Shown here: positions 12,763-24,019 of the stretch, one piece after another
How the letters are laid out: every line of letters starts with the position of its first letter
Position numbering within the stretch: the stretch's first letter is position 1
Assembly: GCF_014898055.3 (NCBI RefSeq)
Contig: NW_023603184.1
Coordinates: 106,258,615 to 106,322,614, forward strand
Source of the DNA: Talpa occidentalis
Taxonomy: Eukaryota; Chordata; Mammalia; Eulipotyphla; Talpidae
Direction of reading: 5' to 3'
Length of the DNA stretch: 64,000 nt
The notes under the pieces: model-generated
Databases searched by the model: none
Seen by the model: the letters and a program-made list of their open reading frames with translations, nothing else
What the model was told of the DNA's origin: nothing
Translations under genes and position numbers: made by a program

Positions 12763-13056
12763 GGGGGCCTCCCTGGTGGCATAGGAGTTAAAGATACAGT
12801 GCTATCAAGCTATCGCCAGGCCCTGCAGTGTGAGTTCAATCCCCAGCCAGCCAGAGAGCAACTCACATGGCTTAGCAGACCTCTCCTGTCTCACCCGCTG
12901 CTTCCCTCAGTATTTCAGTAGATTCACCTGTTCTCCTCCCCACTCCCTCTGGTGAATCCTCTCACCACCACCGCCCCCCCCTTCCCCCGACACACACACT
13001 TCTGGTCTACACTCCATAAATAAATAAATCTTTTTTTTTTTTTATAAAAAAAAAAG
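12763..13056 (+). mobile_element. tRNA-derived SINE, full length, with 14-bp TSD
   Basis: The element begins GGGGGCCTCCCTGGTGGC and ends with an (AAAT)n stretch, CTTTT and a T/A-rich tail. It is flanked by the perfect duplication AAAGTTCTTAAGAT at 12749-12762 and 13057-13070. The A-box is degenerate (TGGCATAGGAG) and the B-box reads AGTTCAATCC, so the pol III promoter looks weakened. It belongs to the variant that reads GCTATC...CCAGCCAGCCAG rather than the GAGCGCTGGGTTG variant. Confidence 0.95.
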
Positions 13057-13856
13057 AAAGTTCTTAAGATAGGAAGAACTTAAAGGTGCCCTCTCTCATT
13101 TCCTCTTTGTTAGAGGAGGGGGAATTAAAACATTTACCCAATTCCAATAAGAAGGTACAAAATTCAAGGCATAACTCCATCAAAAGCCTCCAAGTGCCCT
13201 TTAGGTAACATACACCATTGTACCTAAATGGTAGAGAAGAAGGAACATTCCAGAAACTAGGCTGGATCGAAGGAACACGTGTGCTTGAAACCTGTGATTT
13301 GCATTAAGCATAGCGCTTGGACAAAGCACGGAGGATGATCTTTCAGTCTGGGAAATTTTCCCATTTGTGTCAGTGAGAGTTAGAGGAGATGTGCATTGAA
13401 ACAGAGCAGGTAAATCTGCAGCTTTAGCCAGGTTTGTTTGCTTTTACGAGGCCTTTGAACTCCGAGCTGGATTATCCAGATTCTGAGTGAAGAATGCTGC
13501 ACTTCTATCACAGCTTTCAGAGTGTCTTGACTTGGAGATGCCTCTGGTTTCTTGCTTCTTGGTAATTTTCACAGCAGGGCTATGGAGGACAGAGGGATAT
13601 CAGTAGGGCCAGGGCTCCGCTTTTCTCTTAAGTCTGCAGGAGCCTGGCTGGGCCACCTCTTATCTCATGCACCCTGGATCCCTCACTCGATTATTTCTGG
13701 AGAGGAGCCTGGATCCCCTCGAAAGTGCAGGCAGAATTTTCCCTCGACATACTGGGTCTCCTGCACCCAGTTTGCCTCCACCCAGGGATGATCAGCTCCT
13801 GCCAGTCTGAGCAGTAAGAGGCTGGTCTGAGGAATCAGGTCTCTTCTTTCCTACAG

Positions 13857-13945
13857 AAAGGAAAAGCCTGCCTCGCCAAGGCTTTCTTCAGTGTTTCAGG
13901 AGGAGAAAAAGCAGTTGCACACCCTTCCCTGGTCTACAGCACCAG
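13857..13945 (+). other. Candidate 89-bp exon with strong acceptor, weak donor
   Basis: The acceptor is preceded by a clean pyrimidine tract, TCTCTTCTTTCCTACAG, ending at 13856. The following 89 bases are open in one frame (starting KGKACLAKAFFSV). The downstream boundary CCAG|GTATAA is a poor donor. No protein family is recognised. This could equally be a chance pseudo-exon. Confidence 0.2.
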
Positions 13946-14879
13946 GTATAATTTTACTGTAGTATATAATCTAATAATCCATTTAATTTCTTTAGAGAGA
14001 TGTTTTATATATATAGGTGGCATTTGGATGGAATCACATGTCGTAAACCTGTCTGCTGCTATCCAGTTTCAGAATACAGAAGAAGCAGCTGTTTTACAGA
14101 CATTCTAGAAATTTTACATGGTCAATAGGCTGTTTTTTTGTATTCTGGAACACATCAGAACATCCACAGGAAAAAAATAAAAATAAATTCTATAAAATGG
14201 TGGCAGGATTTCTGATTTACTGATAGTGCTGGTTTGAATTTTCACAAAAATATTTAGCTATAGGACAATGTATTAGGCGTATTCTTAAAGGTAAATAACT
14301 GCAGCCAATAAAAGTTGGGCCTATAAAGGGTCCCATCTTCTACTAGTTTTCTGCACCGAGAGTTACTGCCAGTATAATCATGGCTCCCTGCTCACTAATA
14401 TTTCCTCTGATACAGTATGATCAATGTTGTGGAAAAACATTTATTATATTTCTTCGAGCTACTTAAAGGCATTACTGAATTATGGGCATCGCAAAATGAA
14501 TCCACTGTGCATTTTTTCTTTATGTGACGTTTTTACAATCTTCATTTTCTGCTTTGCAGCCACTGAGCTATAGAGATCCACACTTTGTCCCTCTTACAAC
14601 TGCCACCAGGGCCACCCTCTCCTTTCTGCTCTATTATATCTGAAATGCACTTCATATGATAACCTTCCTTCTCATTCCAGACTCTTCTTTGAAAGGAAGA
14701 CATTAGGAAAGAAGTGGAATCATCAGTGTTGTTAATAACAGTTCATAATCTCCTTGCTTCACAGGGATTATGAAGTTTCAATTGAAAAGAGGATGAGAGG
14801 AGGAGACGGTATTTTACAGAATCATTCCAGAAGAGCTGATGGATTCTAAATGGGTGTGGGCTTTGTAGTTTTGACATTT

Positions 14880-15185
14880 AACAATTGTATTAACATCTTT
14901 GCTTATTATGCCCTTAATCCACAGGATCTGCATCTGGGAGAGTGTGTCCAGCTAACAGCCCATGTCCCAGGCCCTGCCAGGGGATGAATCAATTAGCAAG
15001 AGAAGCAATGATGCAAATGCTCCAGGGTCACCGGGGATGCTGTTTGCCTTTTTGATAGAGAAAGCACACCATAAATAACATCACACCTCAGGAAATCATT
15101 CCGGGAGGCCCAGATGCCGGCAGGGCTGCTGCCGACGGCGGAAGGAATCATTTGCTCATTGTGTGTGTACTTCCCCATCTCAGTC
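14880..15185. promoter_or_regulatory. Candidate conserved regulatory element
   Basis: This 300-base island has no repeat character and moderate GC content in an AT-rich setting. It carries clustered developmental factor motifs: CTTAATCC, TCAATTAGCAA, a perfect POU octamer ATGCAAAT at 15011-15018, and CCATAAATAACATCACACCTC with a T-box-like half-site. The function is inferred from motif density only. Confidence 0.3.
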
Positions 15186-16839
15186 AATGGAGGATTTGTA
15201 GTAAAATCAAAGTATTTAAAAGGAGGACAGTATGCGGTAACAGAGGCATGTTTAGCAATTTTTTTAGTACCAAATCTGTGATTTATGACCCAGAGTTACA
15301 GCCAACTTTATTACAAAAATGACTTCACCCATAATAACCTCATTCAGGGCTCTCTGGAGAATGATGTAGCACCAACAGAATTATAATCTAGCAAATATTC
15401 ACAAACAATTCCCTCTTCAGTCTCATTTCCACCTGTGCCCAGCCCTCGGACAGGCTTCCTTCCCCCTTTACCTGCTGGGAGAAGTGAGGTCCCAGACAGG
15501 GTATTGTGCTCTTTCTGGGGGCATTTACCTGGAACAGGCATTTATAATAAGCCAGCACAGAAAGTTGCCACCTGGATCTCAGTTACATCTTCCCCAACCT
15601 GTGCCCTATGGAATAATAAGCAGAAGACCCCCCCCCAACTCTCCCAGTCCCCTTCCCCACTTGCCCTTCATGTCCTCCCCCCACAGAGGCTTCTGGGGCC
15701 CCTGCACTCCCACCTACTCCTCCAGCTCTGATCTCCACCACCCGAAAGGGGCTGTAGCTCCTACCCCCTCCCTTTTTAATTGCCATGGTAACCGCCAGCT
15801 GCACTAAAACTGCCAAGGCTGGGTGTCCAAGCAGGGTCCCCTGGGCGTACCAGGATCTAGGAACAAGTCCTCCATCTTATTAAACTCTGGTTTCAGTTCC
15901 TAGCAATGGTTTTAAATTTACACCCTCAGAGTGGCTTAGTGGGATTACATGTCCATTTTCATTAAAACAGGTTTCTGTCATTAAACTGCCTTACAATAAG
16001 CTTCCTTGGGACAAATTAATGAGCTCTAAATATCATCAAGTAGAAGTTCACTTCACCAAGACAGCCAACATGGGGGGCAAAAGGCAGTGGCTGCTCAGAA
16101 ATCTTAGCCCAGGAGAAATATAAGCACCCACTAAGGGAGGAGGTCTGGTCCTGTTGCTTCTCTGTTACACAAGTGGTTCTGATTTAGAGTTGATCTGGGA
16201 GAGCTGGCAACAGTCACCAAAATCTCACCCTGTACCTCCGACTCTGCTCTATTTCAGCTAGGCCTTCTCCCCTAACTTGCCTGCTGAAATTTGCTGATGG
16301 ACCCTAGTCCCTTTACTCTGTGATGGCGTGGCAGTTTGACCTGCTTTACTTGTTGCCTGGCTGTCCCCAAGGGACTGTATGCACTGGAGTTGTCAAGTGC
16401 AGATGCACACAGCATGGCTCCACAAGGAACCAGAATGAATGTTCTCGGCTCTAAAATGCTTGGACAGTCTCAGGAATGCCTGGACTGAACTAAATCAAAG
16501 ACAAGTAAATCAACACCCCAAACCTCCTGTTACGCAGAGGTGGTAGGACTGGCTGCTAGTCAGACTTGCTGATCCACATAAACTATGATCTCATTTCTGA
16601 GTAGTCTTAACAGGGGACAGTAATGTATGATTGAGACTCTGCTATATTTAGGAGTGACAAGATGGGCATTATTAATAGCTTAATTGACATTAAGGCAATT
16701 ACCCCTACCCTTATTACAGTTTGTAGAATTACACAGAAAATATTGGCTGAGGCCTTTTTTTTCCCTAGAGCTACCCAAGGATACAGCATTTTATTTCTTG
16801 CCAGATCCTGGCTTTGACATTAGATACTTAGCCATAGAA

Positions 16840-17060
16840 TGATTCCAGTAAATCATTATAAATGCATTATAATAAAGATGTTATGAGCTATCAGATATTA
16901 ACCCCCAACCCCTAAAGAGAGATAAATAGTTCAGTTGCATGATTCCCACTTTTGTTTCATAAGAAATAAGCTTTTGCAAAGAGCAACTGACTAATGAATT
17001 ATAAAATGGTGTGTTGAGCTCAGATAATTAAACAATGCATTTTAGTGTCTAGTGCAGGAT
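16840..17060. promoter_or_regulatory. Candidate conserved A/T-rich regulatory element
   Basis: The segment is dense in homeodomain-type cores (AATCATTATAAATGCATTATAAT, TAATGAATTATAAA, GATAATTAAACAATGCATTTTA, all written as short blocks) and lacks repeat signatures. It may simply be AT-rich DNA, so cross-species alignment would be decisive. Confidence 0.25.
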
Positions 17061-18057
17061 GAACACTAAATCATACACAAATAAAAAGAGAAAAACCTGA
17101 AACCCCCAGCCAAACTCCTATTTTCAAATAACATTAAGGTTGGTCTACAGTTCAGAAATGCTTCAACTCTTTTCTTATCTGATTAGAGAGGGTTATCATA
17201 TATAAGATCAAGAAACAAGTAAGTCAACTAAACTTAAGTCAGAAAAGAATTCTAGAGGTGCTAATTTCAGATAAGACCACAGGTTATTTTAATGGAGATT
17301 TTAATTGGAGATTGCTTTTCCTCCCAAAGTGTTTAATAGGGCAAATGTCAAGAAGATTCCAGAAGTTTCCAAGTTTCCTTATACTTTTAGTTTTTAATCT
17401 CTGAATCATAGTAGTAAAACATATTGGTGGAGGGACATGGTAAAAAAACTGAGGTATTGAGAGTGATCTGGAAAGACAAATGGGAGGTGGGGAGGTGGGA
17501 AGTTTCATTTTGGGTTCTGACCACTATCCTCTGGTAGTCACCATGTCCAGCAGGGCTCCATCTGGTGGCCAATCTTGGATCATCATGACATTTTCATCAA
17601 TAGCCTCTCTAAGATGGGCCAATCACCTCAAGGCAGTCTTCTATTTCTTGGACAAACAGTACACCACAAATGACTGTGGACAAAATAAGAGATGACCTTC
17701 AACTCCACATGGGCAGTGACAAACTGCTGGTGAACAGGGCTTCCCTGGAGTACCTGGTATATCGTGTTCCACCTCCCCAGTTCCCTCCTGTGCTCCAGTC
17801 TAGCAACATGCAGCCCTATGTGTCGCCCCCTCCAACCAACTCCTCTTTCTAAGTCTTCTTTCTGGGGGAGGATAATATTGCCTAACCCATAGGGTGGTAA
17901 GGACATGAATATAAGATTGGTTAGAAAAAGATCTATCTAAAGTATCTATTTTAGAGTAAAGTCCTTAATTAGATGCTATTTTTATTTTAGTTTTCTTATA
18001 TTTTTCCTCTCCTGTTTCTTTCTTCATCCGACCATCTTATATCACCCAGATGTCTCA

Positions 18058-18060
<3 letters not shown>

Positions 18061-18114
<54 letters not shown>

Positions 18115-18138
18115 TATACACACACATACACACACACG
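18061..18138. repeat. Compound microsatellite (CTGT)n(CT)n(CA)n
   Basis: Seven or so CTGT units run directly into CT repeats and then CA repeats with TATA interruptions. Compound pyrimidine-purine repeats like this are usually polymorphic. Confidence 0.95.
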
Positions 18139-18259
18139 CTTGCAAATCCTTGAAGGGCAGTTCTAACATATTCATTCAGGTATATTTTTCAGTGTCCAGC
18201 AAAGTGTTTTAAGGTGCACACTCATTCATGCTTGCTACCCTGAATAATATTAATAAAAA

Positions 18260-18495
18260 AAGCTATCAGTGATAGGTGATATTTAGAACTTAGCATGAGC
18301 TAGGTACTATGCTAAGTATCAACATCTCACTTAATTCTTATAATAAGCCTATGAAATAAGTACTATTTTCATCCTCATTTTCTGGGAAACTAAAACACCA
18401 AGATGTTCTATAATTTGCACAAGTTCAAAAGAGAGCAGCCAAGATGCAAACCCAGAGTCAGCCTGGATTTGGAGTCTCAGCTGTCAATTGCTGCT
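18260..18495 (+). repeat. MIR SINE, plus strand
   Basis: The order of blocks matches MIR. A 'GAGCTAGGTACTATGCTAAG' core is followed by TCACTTAATTCTTATAATAAGCC, then TATGAAATAAGTACTATTTTCATCC (split here into short blocks), a GGGAAACTAAAACACCAAGA block, and a TGCAAACCCAGAGTCAGCCTGG end. MIR is an ancient mammalian tRNA-derived SINE. Edges are approximate. Confidence 0.8.
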
Positions 18496-18499
18496 GCGT

Positions 18500-19990
18500 T
18501 GGGCTGATTTTGTCAGCTCTTTCCCCTCTAGGCTGGGCTCCACCAGGGATCAATTGCAAGCATGTGCCCACTCTTAAACGGATGAGCCTTGGGACTTTGA
18601 TCTTTGGTGTTCCAGGAAATCCAGAACTAACTCCAGTTTACAGCTGCCTAAAAGTCACCTGTCTGAAAACTCCTGGGTCATTACCTAAAACCATCCAAAA
18701 AGACTTTACAACTGCGCACCCCATAAAGTTAATTTCACTTTGAGAGAATGTGTCTCAGGGAGGTGATGCACTCTGTTATATATTCAAGTTGTGGCTTAGA
18801 TGGAGCTGTCCTGTCAGCCTTGACACCCTGGCTTCCTGACAGCCTTGCTCCATTACTCAGTCACAGGCGAGGGATGGCCACCCCGTCTTGGCTTAGAGCA
18901 GCTATGCTTCCTAATGGCCCGAGCCTCACAAACCCCACACCTCCCTTAATTAAAGAAGTAAATTGAGAGGAATATCTCAACCTTAGGGATGAATTATCTT
19001 AGTATTTAAGATTGACATTTTATTGCATAAAAGGACATGCATGGGTTTATTAAAAATGCTGCCTTCCCATATAAGGATCTGTGCAGGAGGTAGCCTGAGG
19101 TGGTGAGGAGTTTGTGTAGCCAGGAGACATACTTGGAAAGAGCAACCGAAGGAACTAAGTGTGAGGTCTGTGGCTGCAGCACACAGGCTGACTTTTCATT
19201 CTGCACTCGTCCTTCAAGTCACAGCAGCCAGGCTTTTGAAATTTTCCACAGTCTTCATTTTCCTCCTGCTGGTCCTAAGTGCTACTGTGGACTCTGTGGG
19301 TGTCACAAAGAGCCAGGCATCCTCTACTCTCAGGCATATGGAAGCTAAGCATCAGCTCCTTTGTAGTTAGATAGGCCATATCATTTGTCTGATGTGAGCA
19401 GGCCCAAGTATTTGTCAGTGGATGACCCTCAGTTCTCTCCTTCCCTGCAAAAGTGATCTGGAAGGTATAGATGACAGGATGCATGCTGCCTGGATTCCTG
19501 AATGACCTAATGGAGCTGACTCCTTCACTAGCCCATGTTGGCCATGTAGCATCAGCAAAAAAATTTTGTTGAATTAAGTCACTCACATTTGGAGATGTGT
19601 CAAAACCCTGCCAATTCTGAGTAATGCAAAAAAAATTACTATCCAGAAAATATGGTCTTTCTATCCAATTTATAAAATCCTATCCTTTTCCCAATTATTT
19701 GATTCACTCTTTCAGTGGTCTACACATTTTTTTTTTGGGTGTACTCTCAGAGGCCCAAAGTTGTCAAATGACCCTAAATTTGGCAAAGTGGTAGTTTGTC
19801 CTTCTTCCATTGATGGATATTGCTATTTTGAAATAAAAGGGGGATAAGAAGATAAGGTTTGCCTTATATTGTCGGTAAGATGACAAAAACAAGGGAAATA
19901 TAGAAAAATAAGAGAGCAAGAGAAAGAAAAAGAAATATAGAAAATATAAAGAAAAAACACAAAAGTTAGGCAATTTATTTCAAGTTAGCA
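18500..19990. other. Unassigned noncoding sequence
   Basis: No gene or nameable repeat. Short reading frames only. 19840-19970 is A/G-rich. Confidence 0.5.
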
Positions 19991-20251
19991 ATAGCACTAT
20001 TATTTTTAAAAAATACAAGTTCTGATGAGGATGTGGAGGAAAGGAAACCCTTAAGAACTGTTGGTAGGAATCTAAATTTGTACAGCCACTATGGAAAATA
20101 AGTTCCTGAAAAAAATTTAAAATAGAACTAACAGGTGATCCGATAATTCTACCTCTGGGTGTATATTCAAAGAAAATAAAAACATATGTGTATCTTCATG
20201 TTCATTGCAACATTACTTATAATAGTCAAGATACGGAAAAACATGAGTGTC

Positions 20252-20268
20252 CACACACACACACACAC

Positions 20269-20301
<33 letters not shown>

Positions 20302-20302
20302 A
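20252..20302. repeat. (CA)n(GA)n compound microsatellite
   Basis: About nine CA units, a short interruption, then about fourteen GA units, inside the old L1. Confidence 0.95.
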
Positions 20303-20660
20303 GAATACTATCCATTCATAAAAAAAGAAATCTTCCTATTTGTGACAACATAGGTAGAACTTGAGGATATTATGCCAAGTGAAATAAATCAGACAAAGAA
20401 AGACAAACACCATATACTCTCACTTATATGTGGACTCTAAAACAAAATAAGAGCTTAATTTCATAGATACAGAAAACAGATTGACTGGTTTCCAGAAACA
20501 GATGATAGGGATGAGCAAAATGGGTAAAGTGTGCCAAAAGGTACAAACTTGCAGTTATAAAGTCATGGAGATGGAATGTACAGCATGGTGACTATAGTTA
20601 ATAATACTGTAATGCATATTTGGAAGCTGCTAAGAAAGCAGATCGTAAAAGTCATCATCA

Positions 20661-20802
20661 GGGGGCCTCCCCAGTGGCGCAGCAGTTGAGCACTAGGCTG
20701 CTAAGCTGCCTGCAGCCTCTGCAGAGCCGGTTCCACCCGGCCACTGGTGAGGGTCCCACATGGTGCGCAGACCTCTCCTACTGCACCCACTGCTCCCCTC
20801 AG
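20661..20802 (+). mobile_element. tRNA-derived SINE lacking its 3' third and tail
   Basis: The head (GGGGGCCTCCCCAGTGGCGC) and middle follow the local SINE family up to TGCTCCCCTCAG, then stop abruptly and old L1 sequence resumes. There is no A-rich tail and no target-site duplication that I can see. The A-box AGTGGCGCAGCAG and B-box GGTTCCACCC are partly altered. The missing L1 3' UTR bases suggest a deletion spanning the SINE tail and adjacent L1 after insertion. Confidence 0.85.
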
Positions 20803-21154
20803 ACCAATTTATTATGATATACACCTGACACTAATACAATATTTTATGTCAACTAAATCTCAATTTTCTTTTAAAAATTATCCATAGCCAATTATTTGAA
20901 TTCTACTCCAAAAGGCATCTCCAGTTCATTGCATCCCCTGCTCCCCCCAACCCTGCCCATCACTTAGTAAATGTGCCTAGCTTGGTAACTGTTGGTTGCG
21001 AGGGTGCGCAATAAATGTTGGTTGAAAGAATGAACAAAGGAATGAACAACTCTCCATTCTATAATTATGGAATCATATATTACTTTAACTGGTATATGAC
21101 TATGAATTCGGCATTCCATTACATATTGAAAGACAGTACAAAAAGTGAGAGGGG

Positions 21155-21418
21155 GGCCTCCCCTGGTGGCATAGGAGGTTGAGCACAGCGCTCTGAAACT
21201 GTCTACAGCCTCTGCAGCATGGGTTTGATCCCGGCTGGCCAGTGAGGGTCCCACATAACACGACAGACCTCTCCTATCTCACCCACTGCTCCCCTCAGCA
21301 GTGTATTTCATCATTCTGCCTGTTCTGTTCCCCACTCTGTCTCTGGTGAATCCTCTCACCCTCCCGTGCATTTGGCCTGCACCCCAGTTCTTGTGTAAAT
21401 AAATGAAATCTTTAAAAA
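21155..21418 (+). mobile_element. tRNA-derived SINE, full length, with TSD
   Basis: Head GGCCTCCCCTGGTGGCATAGG, body GCAGACCTCTCCTATCTC and tail TGTAAATAAATGAAATCTTT(A)n. It is flanked by the duplication AAAAGTGAGAGGGG at 21141-21154 and 21419-21432, which overlaps the G-rich element start by a few bases. It belongs to the same variant group as the 12763 copy. Confidence 0.95.
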
Positions 21419-21432
21419 AAAAGTGAGAGGGG

Positions 21433-21783
21433 AACTGGAAATAATTGAGTTTGAATAGCTCTTGGTAACATTTTAGCTTGAGTCCTTGAGAAGAGCAACT
21501 ATGAGGTCAGAGCAATTATTCTTTGTCCTAGAAACAGGACATCACTGATGACTCAGAGAGGACTGTTAAGATAGTGTTTCAAATAAACTGGGTAGAAGTG
21601 TCCTTGTTTTGTTTGCCTCTGGCTGGGCTGAACCGAGGCTGCAGTCAGAACTCAGGGATCAATGGCCTTGATGTGTTGGGAGGTGAAAGTAGGGAAACTA
21701 AAAACAGTGTGCTGAATAATTTTTTTTTAACTTAAAATAGGACAAGGAGTAACAATTCACCAGAGGGATAAGAACAAAGCTGA
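21433..21783. other. Unassigned spacer between two SINEs
   Basis: 350 bases of unique noncoding sequence. Nothing recognised. Confidence 0.5.
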
Positions 21784-22046
21784 GAGGCCCTCCCCAGTGG
21801 CACAGCGGTTGAGCACTGGGTTGCGAAGCTGACCGCAGCCTCTGCAGTGCTGGTTCGATCCCCAGCCGCCGGTGAGGGTCCCACATGGCGCGCAGACCTC
21901 TCCTGCCACCCGCTGCTCCCCTCAGCAGTGTACTTCAGTCCTTCTGCCTGTTCTGCTCCCCGCTCTGGCTCTGGTGAATTCTCTCACCCTCCCGCGCTTC
22001 TGATGTATCCAGTGCTTGTATACATAAATAGATAAACCTTTAAAAA
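21784..22046 (+). mobile_element. tRNA-derived SINE, GAGCRCTGGGTTGCG variant
   Basis: The element reads GAGGCCCTCCCCAGTGGCAC, then a well-preserved B-box GGTTCGATCCCCAG, GGCGCGCAGACCTCTCCTGC, and a TACATAAATAGATAAACCTTT(A)n tail. I could not see a clean target-site duplication, so the edges are approximate. The preserved B-box and low divergence suggest a young insertion. Confidence 0.9.
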
Positions 22047-23490
22047 AGAATCATAATTTAAAAAAATAATAATAATAATTGTCATCCATTTTTCCCAAAT
22101 CTTTTGGGCATATCCTAAAATTTTCTGCCAGAGACTATATCTAATGCTTCTTTCCAATGTAATATTTAATTCTTAACACTCCTATAAACTAGTATGAAGT
22201 CTTTTGCCTGAGCTTTCAAAATAGGCACTAAATTACAATCTCAACACCAAGTGGCAAATTAGACATTTTAAAGACTAGGAGCCCCATGTCAGAGAAATGG
22301 CCTTGGCTCCATCTCTGAGAAAGGTGGGGGTGGAAGCCGCCACAGGACTGGGCTGACCTCCTGGCACAGACAGGTGGGTGGGCGGGAGTAGGAGTTAGGA
22401 ACTCCACGTTAAGGACTGATTGTGTGATGACTTGGGCTGTGACACTGGAGGACACTGTTCCACCTCTAGGCCTCTTTGGCAAAGGGGGAAAATGTTGTAC
22501 AGAGAAAAAGTTCTGTGAAAAGTACATCATGCACTAGAGGCCAAATGTTACAGTCATCAGGAAAGCAGGAGATTCGGCTTCTTCTTCGGTGCCACCTGTC
22601 ATTCTGGGGGTCCCCACCTGCACTGCCAGTGGCGGGATCTCAGCAAATTTCACAGAGCTCAGAATCACTTTTCACTTTGAAAGTAACGCACTTTTTGTAA
22701 TTATTACTGGTTTCTACATGTGACCACCCATGAGTGAAGGGCATTTCCTTCTCCCACATCTTTAATGGAAATAATTAATGAGGTGTTAGAAATTAACAAC
22801 AATTAACAGTGCATAGGAACTCCGGCAGAAGGTCAAAGACTCTGAGGAAACTCCATGCTTACCTTCTCAGGTGGAATCTTGTCAATTCAAGGAGTGAGAG
22901 ACCAGCAGAATTTTTCCTGTTCAATCTCTTGTTGTTATATTGACTTTTAAATGGGGAAATCACAAAGGAGGGTTCTAGTAGTCTTAACAGTAGAGATGTT
23001 TCTGATGGACTATGAGAATTCTAGTCCCAGGAGGCCTCTCTCAGGCATAAATACTGCTGTTGCTGTTGCAGGAGCTCAGACAGCATTAATTTTCAAGACT
23101 AAGCTTGTTAGCAGAAGAAAGGAAACTAAACCTAGTACTTCTATCATACTCATTTGTTTTCCTAAATTAGAAAAATAGTATAACATATTCCGTTTTTAGC
23201 TTACTGTTAATAAGCATTGTCTGATATATAGAACAGACAAGTAATTAATAATTTAAGGATAGCCTGATCATTTTTAGATGGTATTAGGGTCTAGTGTATT
23301 TCTAGAAATAACTGCCGCTTTGAATGATATGTAACTGTATGTGCATATGTTTTTTAAGTATGTTTAACTACAGGATCTCTGAACATTTTATTGCCTTCAT
23401 ATAGGCAAATTAATAACTAAAATACCTTAACTGTATTGATCTGATAGGTAAGTGCCAAATAATATTATTACTGAGGTGTGGATTGCCCAG
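22047..23490. other. Unassigned noncoding sequence
   Basis: 1.4 kb with no gene. The block around 22750-22810 has several TTAAT/AATTAA cores and could be regulatory. A good donor-like TAGGTAAGTG lies near 23446. Nothing firm. Confidence 0.45.
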
Positions 23491-23509
23491 CTTTATGCAC
23501 TTTTTTTTT

Positions 23510-23772
23510 AAAAAGATTTTTTATTTATTTATGCAAGAACCGGGGTATAGGCCAGATGTGCATGAGGGTGAAAGGATTCATCAGAGACAGAGCGGGGAAC
23601 AGAACAGGCAGAATGACGAAATATACTGCTGAGGGGAGCAGCAGGCAAGACAGGAGCGGTCTGCTTCACCATGTGGGACCCTCGCCGGCCATCCGGGGTC
23701 GAACCCACACTGCAGAGGCTGCGGACAGCTTCACAGCGTGGCGCTCAACCGCCTGCGCCATCAGGGAGGCCC
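23510..23772 (-). mobile_element. tRNA-derived SINE, minus strand
   Basis: Read in reverse, the element starts GGGCCTCCCTGATGGCGCAG and ends in an (AAAT)n/CTTTTTAAA tail. Flanks show a near-perfect duplication, CTTTATGCACTTTTTTTTT (23491-23509) against CTCTATGCACTTTTTTTTT, with one mismatch. The B-box area reads GGTTCGACCCC, close to consensus. Confidence 0.93.
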
Positions 23773-23790
23773 TCTATGCACTTTTTTTTT

Positions 23791-23986
23791 TTTTACCATT
23801 TTCTAAAATACAACAAGAAGTTCTCAGGCCAAAGTCTCACAGATATCCCATGATGAAAATAAAGGCAGTGAAGTCAATCTCAAATACACAAATTGAGTAT
23901 CTCACCAAGGAAATCCACCAAGGAGATCCTACTAGAGAATGGGCCTGGGAGATACATACATATATACATATGTATACACATATATA

Positions 23987-24019
<33 letters not shown>

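Larger units (their letters stand above)
13071..18060. other. Unassigned noncoding sequence with regulatory-looking islands
   Basis: About 5 kb without a recognised transposon. Two islands, at about 14880-15185 and 16840-17060, are listed separately. A candidate exon lies at 13857-13945. A short coding-like stretch at 17500-17860 has two overlapping frames, but neither shows family motifs. Confidence 0.5.
20000..20880 (+). mobile_element. Ancient LINE-1 3' end, plus strand, with nested SINE
   Basis: The sequence matches the end of L1 ORF2 and its 3' UTR in order: AACTGTTGGTAGGAATCTAA, a 'gccactatggaaaa' block, GATCCGATAATTCTACCTCT, 'cattgcaacattacttataatag', AAGTGAAATAAATCAGACA, and ending GATATACACCTGACACTAAT and AACTAAATCTCAATTTTC. 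A CA/GA microsatellite has grown inside it (20252-20302) and a tail-less SINE (20661-20802) occupies the place of part of its 3' UTR. All frames are broken. Confidence 0.8.

Noticed and set aside
17480..17906. Coding-like segment (two overlapping plus-strand frames, one ending in a Pro-rich stretch)
   Set aside because: Considered as a processed pseudogene, but I could not recognise a parent protein and there is no poly(A) tail or target-site duplication.
18061..18138. CRISPR-like repeat array
   Set aside because: These are simple sequence repeats without spacers; the window is mammalian.
23420..23450. Splice donor ATAG|GTAAGTG with possible upstream acceptor TTCATATAG
   Set aside because: The acceptor tract is poor and the segment is AT-rich with stops; pseudo-exons of this quality are expected by chance.
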